NCBI GenBank assembly: GCA_905221605.1
Contig: CAJNDS010002590.1
Coordinates: forward strand, 993,918 to 1,057,917
Length of the DNA: 64,000 bases
Origin: Symbiodinium natans
Taxonomy: Eukaryota > Sar > Dinophyceae > Suessiales > Symbiodiniaceae
Direction: 5' to 3'
Shown: piece by piece, positions 58,203-64,000 of the stretch
Layout of the letters: each line of letters begins with the position of its first letter
How positions within the stretch are numbered: position 1 is the first letter of the stretch
Position numbers and translations under genes: made by a program
The notes under the pieces: model-generated
Told to the model about the DNA's origin: nothing
What the model saw: the letters and a program-made list of their open reading frames with translations, nothing else
The model's database searches: none

Positions 58203-59415
58203 TTAGGACCGGGCTGGAACAAAGCGCAGCATGATAAGGTCAAGCATGGTCAAGTGCTCGCAGCCAGGCATCTTCTTGTCATCAATCAGCGGGGAATGGC
58301 GGATTTGCCTGAGAGCATCCCCCGCAAAGAACGCCATGAACCCAGAGACTTCATCTAGCCTTCGGGACATGCTGCTGATTGCGACTGCTTTTGGCCCACT
58401 GCCCCTCAGCTCTGAAAAAGCAAGGGGGGGCACACCCGCCAAGCAACAAGCAGCCGCTATCTGAGAGCTACCCCCCCCCCCCCCCCACGCCCCCAGAACT
58501 TGAACAAAGTTCCTGCAGCTTCCAAGAGTCCCCGGACTGGGACCGAGAACGCTTGGGGCTCTCGTGTTCGGGCTTTGGTGGGTTCTGCTGCTCGGTGCTG
58601 CTCGGCAACTCATCCAGCTCGTTGTTCCATGTCCATGTGGGCTGCGAGAGGTCCTGCGGAACCTGCGCGTGGTTTCGGGAGCGGCCGGGATTCGTTGAGT
58701 CTCAGTTGACGTCATGCGAGCCGGCAGAGCACGAACTCCACCAACAAGAAACAGCAACTCCAGCAGAGCGGAAGCATAGGCACACAAAAAGGAAGAAAGC
58801 AAGGAAACGCAACAAACAAGTTCAAAAAACTGAGACAGTCGCAGGACTAAGCTCGTTTCCCTTGCATGGGTGGGATGGATACGGTAGTTACAGGCCGCGG
58901 GGCGTGCGCCCATCGCTGAGAATTTAAGGGGTTCTTCGACAAGTTAACGCAAAAACACCCAGGAGCTCCCTTTCATGTGGGTGCATCCAAGAAACGGACC
59001 AGGTAATCGTGTTGCTGCCCATTGCGTCACCGCCCCTCTTCGTGTAGAAGTATCCGTTCTCATCTGGGCGCCAGCTGCAAGTGCGAGAGTGCTGATGTTG
59101 TCGCAGGGAACCCCTCCCCCTTGCACCCAAGCATTGCAGACTGTGGCTGGCAGATCGTCTATAGAAGCAAAGAGACCTGCCAAGGCGCCCATGTCCTTCG
59201 CTCTGGCTTCCACCTCTGAAGGGTTTAGGGTGCACGAGGACTGACATTTCAGATGCTGATAGCTCTTGGGAGTTGTTCTGCAACCAGCATAGGGCTTCAA
59301 GAATTGGGGGGAGTCTTGCGGCAGGCTGCTTTGTCTCAGACGTTGGGTAAAGTCGACTGATGCAACGCTGTGCGAATGGCCATGACATCCATGAGTCCAG
59401 ACAGCCCATGCTCAT
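58203..59415 (-). CDS. unknown gene, at least two or three exons
   Basis: The C-terminal exon 58411..58203 follows the acceptor GCTTTTTCAG. It encodes LRGSGPKAVAISSMSRRLDE, VSGFMAFFAGDALRQIRHSP, LIDDKKMPGCEHLTMLDLIM and LRFVPARS, then stops. Upstream, 59250-58990 encodes TLNPSEVEARAKDMGALAGL and FASIDDLPATVCNAWVQGGG. A frame from ATG 59415 (MSMGCLDSWMSWPFAQRC) leads into LPPILEALCWLQNNSQELSA. The joins between these frames are unresolved. A poly-C tract at 58472-58488 lies in the last intron. The composition is clearly coding, but I do not recognise the family. Confidence 0.5.
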
Positions 59416-59477
59416 GTGCTCTCAGAAGAGAAGCACCATCATCACACGTTCCTCTTCATCGTGACCTACTAGCATAT

Positions 59478-59486
59478 GTACATGTA

Positions 59487-59523
<37 letters not shown>

Positions 59524-59552
59524 GTATATATATACATATATATATACATATT
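59478..59552. repeat. (AT)n microsatellite
   Basis: TATATA and TATG repeats about 75 bp long just upstream of the 58.2-59.4 kb gene. Confidence 0.9.
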
Positions 59553-59559
59553 AAATTAA

Positions 59560-62500
59560 GCCAAACAGGGTTTCAAGCGCCGCCTCAATGACCTTGGGAG
59601 TCCTAGGGACGCGATGTTGAGTTGCGTGGACTTCCAAGCAGGAACTCTAACCGTCTTGAGTCGTCTAAGTCAGGAGTGAGATGACACTGGCCAGATGACA
59701 CAAGTATGGTTGTTCGTTGATCTCCTTGGTCTCCAAACGCTTTCTCCAAACGTTCCGACCATGCAACCGTTCCTGCCTGATTTTGGCAACTCTTGTCAGG
59801 AAGCACCAGACGGGCGCAATGGCTGTGAGGGATCGCCCTGCTACGCCTCGCCTTCCCGATCTTCATTTGAACCCAGCTGCCGCAGCATCGAGACCAGTGC
59901 CCAGGCACTCCTCCTCCTCCTCACGGGTTGTGGGTTGAGACGGCTCAGGATTCAGAACCTTCCAAGCAAACGTCCGAAACCAATGCTGACTTTACAAGAA
60001 GACACGACAGAGCCCGCCGCCAAACCCCGTGCTTCCATTGAGGGGCACTGGGGAATGAAGTAAGAGGGGAAGGGTAGGCGGTTCAGAAAAAGGATGCAAA
60101 AAGGAGTGTAGAAGTGTAGAATTCTACGTTTCCAGATCGAGCTAGAAGCTACATAGAAGAGATGCCAATGTTCGTTGAAGCCCACATGGTTGTATTGCAC
60201 CTCAGTCCTGAAGATGCAACACCCAACTACGCAAGTTCTCCATGTTGGAGGTGTGAATTCTAGCCTTCTACGATACCGGAAGACTCGGAAGACTGTGCAA
60301 GCTCTCCACGCGCCAGAAGTGGCAAAAAGGCGGGGACATCTAACATCATGTAACCTTGAACTAGATATGTCGTGCGACGTGCGACAAGGGTGAGGATACA
60401 TCAAGGATGCTTACAGACCCGTGCATGTTGGAACGTCTTTCCGGACACAACCTTTTCAGGCAAACTGTCGCTTCGCAACGCAGTCGTCCGGCAGACAAGG
60501 ACCAAAGAGGCCCCCACCAAGGCCTTGCGTCGAGGGTCCCACACGCAGATCTAGGTGAAACCTACAGCTTTATGTGCACAAGAAACCTTGCATTCAGGTC
60601 GTGTGTCACTCTCCCCAATATGCTCAGACGCGAAACCTCAGCAACTGCGAGCTGAATAAGTCACCACTGACGGTCGGGGCCGTCCTTCTTCAACATGGCT
60701 CGGATGTAAAAAGATGTAAATGCTAGCACGGATCTACGCTAGAGCAGCGGCTCCCACAGGCCGAGAGCCAAGATCTGCGGGAAAGAAGCCGGAGAGACAG
60801 ACTTTGAATGCTCGAATACTTAGTTGCATATGTATATTAAATGATTTAAATATATACACATTAATTATTACGAGGAAAATTCGACTGGTGGGGCTCGTGA
60901 CGTGACTCGTGAACACCTTACTTATGTAAATAAGAAACCGAAAGATGTATTCGTATCTCTCGGACATGCTGTGACTGGGACTTTCAAACCCCCCCAGAAC
61001 CCCGTCTGGAGCGCCTTCGCCTCATTGATTGGCACTTCTGTTTTTCCTGCCATGGTCTTCCCTGAAAACTGAAACCACCAGAGAGCTATTCAGAAGCAGT
61101 TGCGATCCTGACAGTGATGCTTGTATGCAGGTGGGCAAGAGAAGCACAACCAGCTGGAGTTCAAGATGAAACGCAGACAGCAACCGCCATGTCGACACAT
61201 AAGCTTCACCACCGCTCCTTACACGAGGGACAAACCCAGCGATCCAATTCGCAGAGGTGTGCCAAGAGCGCTGCCAAGAATACGAACGACCTGCGACCTC
61301 ATCATGACGAGTTTGCAGCAAGAACACACGATGACACCTGCGGTGTATTGTAGACGCGGGAAGCCGAACATTGCAAGCATGCCGGATACCACCTCCTCCG
61401 ACGGCGGAGCACTTCCTGTCAGCGAAAACTTAGGGGTTCGGCCTCGGCTCTTTCGGGGGGTCTACGTCATAATACGTCATGAGTTTGGGGAGGAGCTGGA
61501 GTGTGCTGCGTGTTGAGGCAGACAGGCAGCTTCCAGCTAGATTGACTGGCATGGACTACCACTACAACCCATCTCATGGGCATGATCTAGGCAGACCCTA
61601 GGGGCGGATCATGAGTGAGACGCTCCCGGAGCAGCTGGACTGCTGTCATCTGTTTCCCAGATCTGAACTTGGGTCAGGCTTTGTGGTGAACCACGCCAAA
61701 AGCCCCCCGAAACCGTTCAAAACGTTCAAAGCCCCGACATCGAAAGCCCAAACTCTGAACCCAGCCTTGGCTCAGATTTCGCGCTGACTGAAGGAGATTA
61801 CAAGCCTGCAGCTGGTGCTGTGCTTTTTGGGATTCTCAGCCCCATACCTCTGGGCTTGGAGAAACCTAGTTTGAGTTTGTCGCGGTTTGCTTCTACTGGG
61901 TCGCGCTAGATGTCATTGAAATCACGACCAAGGTCCCGATCCTAGCAAAGAACAACGCTAAAACTCATTGGGGGACTTTTTGACTTTTACGTCGCCTGAT
62001 CACTGCCTCCTCATCGATTTGCTACGGAATCACAGTCAGGTTGGTCAGGAAGTTAGTCGTGGGGTCAGACGCGACACAAACACAAATGGCACAGCCTGCA
62101 CTGGCTCTGCGCCCTCAGCCAGGTCGCCTCGGCTTCAACCAGCGTAATGTTGGACTGGCTTTAGTGAGAAGGGGCACTATATGCGATGTTCCGGAAATCC
62201 TATAGGGGAGCCCCCATTGTTTAGGGTGGTCCTCAATTATGCGATTTTGCCGGCCGGGGTTGAAGGGCGGGGGGCCGGGGAGCCAAAAAACTAAAAACGT
62301 TTTGAATAAGAAACTCCGGACTTTTTTGGTGTCCACCCTTATTAAATTCCTTTTAAAATTTCATTACGAAACAGGCCCCCAAACAATTTTCCAAGGGAGT
62401 AGCCCACGAGCTGCCCTGATTCGCTTTAGCAAGTTGTTTCGGTGGTCCGCATTTATGCGGAGCCCCGGCGACCGTGGAGCTACAAAGCCTGGAAAGCTTA

Positions 62501-62890
62501 GACCCTCAAGCTTCAAGGCTTCCCCTCAACCCTCGACCCCTGGCCGCCCTACCCCCAGCCCCGTCCCAGCCCCAGCCCACACTATTCAGGATCCCGAAAA
62601 CCCCAAAATGTTTGGGGGGGGGGGGGGGGGCCCCTACGTACTAAAGCGAGTCCAACATTAGCGTACTAGCATGGCGTTTCGGGGGCCGGATTCCGTCACC
62701 AAGTCTGTGTCCGGCTATGTTTGACGCCATGATTATCACCCAGATATTATGACGCAAAAGCAAAAAACCACGTTGCCAAACATCTCCGAATAGGGGCGGG
62801 GGGGGGGGGGGGGGGCATGGGATCACCTTTCGCATCGCAGACTTGTTCCTTGATATGCAAATCGACTTGCGATTGGCTGGCATCTTCTTT
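59560..62890. other. gene-poor stretch
   Basis: Frames at 59.7-60.06 (plus), 59.95-60.4 (minus) and 61.1-61.5 kb (plus) lack motifs and convincing splice sites. Poly-G tracts lie near 62611-62629 and 62799-62815. A short piece near 62187-62222 resembles the GGGG-ended MITE family weakly. Confidence 0.35.
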
Positions 62891-62895
62891 TGCAG

Positions 62896-63035
62896 AACTC
62901 ACGGAATACAGAGAGCATCAGAATATCCAGAGTATCCTGGAGGCTCGGCACATCCTGAAGGTTCCTCGACACATTGACATCTCGACACATAGCCAAACTG
63001 TTGAGGCACTCTGGTTCCTGTTCTCTCCTTCTCCC
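62896..63035 (+). CDS. possible plus-strand internal exon, unknown
   Basis: Acceptor TTCTTTTGCAG and donor CCC/GTAAGG bound a frame reading LTEYREHQNIQSILEARHIL, KVPRHIDISTHSQTVEALWF and LFSPSP. Good splice signals and coding-like composition, no family match. No partner exons found before the window ends. Confidence 0.4.
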
Positions 63036-63039
63036 GTAA

Positions 63040-64000
63040 GGCCCACCTGAGACAAACCTTCACAGTCACAACACTCCTGCAAAGCCATCTGCGTCTTGTG
63101 GACAGGTGCAGCTGCTACATCCCTGCAACCGCTGACGCAACCGCTGACACAAATGGCTGGTGAGCCGCTTAGCCAACTGAACCTGTGGCAAAATCTGAAT
63201 GTATGGAGCACATGGTGCCAAATGTCGCCTTGAACTCCAACACCTGTCCCAAAACCCATGAAACTGAGATGCTACTCAAGCCCATCTCAAGCCCACAAGA
63301 GCCCGCGAGCCCTTGTGTCAAAACACGAGGATGAGGATGGGACCAGCATGGCCCCAAACAGGGCCACTGCCGAGGGAAACATTGGGGAACTTCTCCTGGG
63401 AGTCGTTTCTGGCACCTCCTCTTCGCCACGGTTTTCAGAGTGTGTGCTACGAAGCTTTCTCTTTGCCCATGGCTTTCGACATACGTTATACATATATTGC
63501 CGGCCCGTGTATCTATCTATCTCCAGCTGTGGCTTCAGTTGAGCAGGGGGAAATCTGAGAGAGGGCAAAAAAGTCGTTTAACACCCCTGCACACAATCCA
63601 CGATGTAAAGCCCAAACTGACCTGCTTCAACGTGAGCAGAGCTTCATAGGAGATGGCCAAGCTCGTTCTATCCTAATTGGATTTGTCCGAATCTTCGCAT
63701 GCTTGCGCGCCGAAGATGCTACACTCCCTTGCAGGGCAAGCGGCTTGGGCGTTGCAGTCGACGTGAAGGGATAAGGTGCTCGCTACTGGATAAGGTGCAC
63801 GCTGCCTTAGTTTGGGCATCGGTGGCCTTGCCATGAGCCTCAAGCATCCTCAAGCATTCAACTCGAGATATGCGATGTACACGCTTCATTCAATCACCAG
63901 GGTGGCTTGCAGAGGCAGGGCATTAGCATCTTGTTGGAACACTTGCATCAGCCATCCCCGAGCTTCCACAGCGGCTGGTTTCAGAAACATGAAAATCCGA
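63040..64000. other. right end, nothing supported
   Basis: Short frames on both strands without motifs. No repeats of note. Confidence 0.35.

Noticed and set aside
1-64000. Dinoflagellate spliced-leader relics, tRNA or rRNA genes
   Set aside because: I looked for the TTTTGGCTCAAG-type leader end and for obvious structural RNA sequences by eye and recognised none. A computed search could still find diverged copies.

Overview
The window looks like nuclear DNA of a dinoflagellate or a close relative. This is inferred from four things: dispersed degenerate TTTAGGG-type repeats; small exons split by 50-600 nt introns; splice donors that are often GC and sometimes GA instead of GT; and almost every supportable gene lying on the minus strand, as in the one-directional gene blocks of dinoflagellates. 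There are no operons, ribosome binding sites, rRNA or tRNA genes that I can recognise. Most genes had to be assembled exon by exon from reading frames, splice sites and phase, so exon edges are predictions.

The window has two unlike halves. Positions 1 to about 14,680 form a distinct compartment. The heptamer TGACCCT (minus-strand sense AGGGTCA, usually CAGGGTCA) occurs about 72 times by hand count, essentially always in one orientation, in exons, introns and spacers and in all three codon phases. It appears only about three times in that orientation in the other 49 kb. The same compartment carries two clusters of hairpins with the core GACCAGATCGGTC and stems that change in compensating pairs, GC-rich 13-bp repeat clusters in an AT-rich island, a 155-bp palindromic inverted-repeat element, introns made of telomere-like repeats, and a perfect 83-nt foldback at its right edge. 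Its genes are: a partial nuclear-type protein running off the left end (1-490); a C5-cytosine DNA methyltransferase (631-2431); a bZIP-like protein with PsiKxE motifs (3295-4305); a five-exon unknown gene (4722-7121); a repeat-rich Q/G protein with downstream exons (9108-10635); and an acidic, Ser/Pro-rich protein with a basic N-terminal exon (11328-13294).

The right part (14.7-64 kb) is gene-poor with long introns. Recognisable minus-strand genes are an axonemal-looking unknown (15.7-16.8 kb), a single-exon GT34/GT8-like glycosyltransferase (24.66-26.47 kb), a histidinol-phosphatase/inositol-monophosphatase family gene in at least ten exons (31.3-35.6 kb), a membrane-anchored TM1586-type nitroreductase in four exons (43.56-44.95 kb), a terminal EF-hand exon (46.0-46.2 kb), a PQQ/quinoprotein-dehydrogenase-like gene in many exons (about 50.2-57.3 kb) and an unknown gene (58.2-59.4 kb). 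The rest holds interstitial telomere-like arrays, poly-C/G tracts, microsatellites and short MITE-like elements. No pathway links the genes. The unusual content is the one-stranded octamer compartment with its hairpin families.
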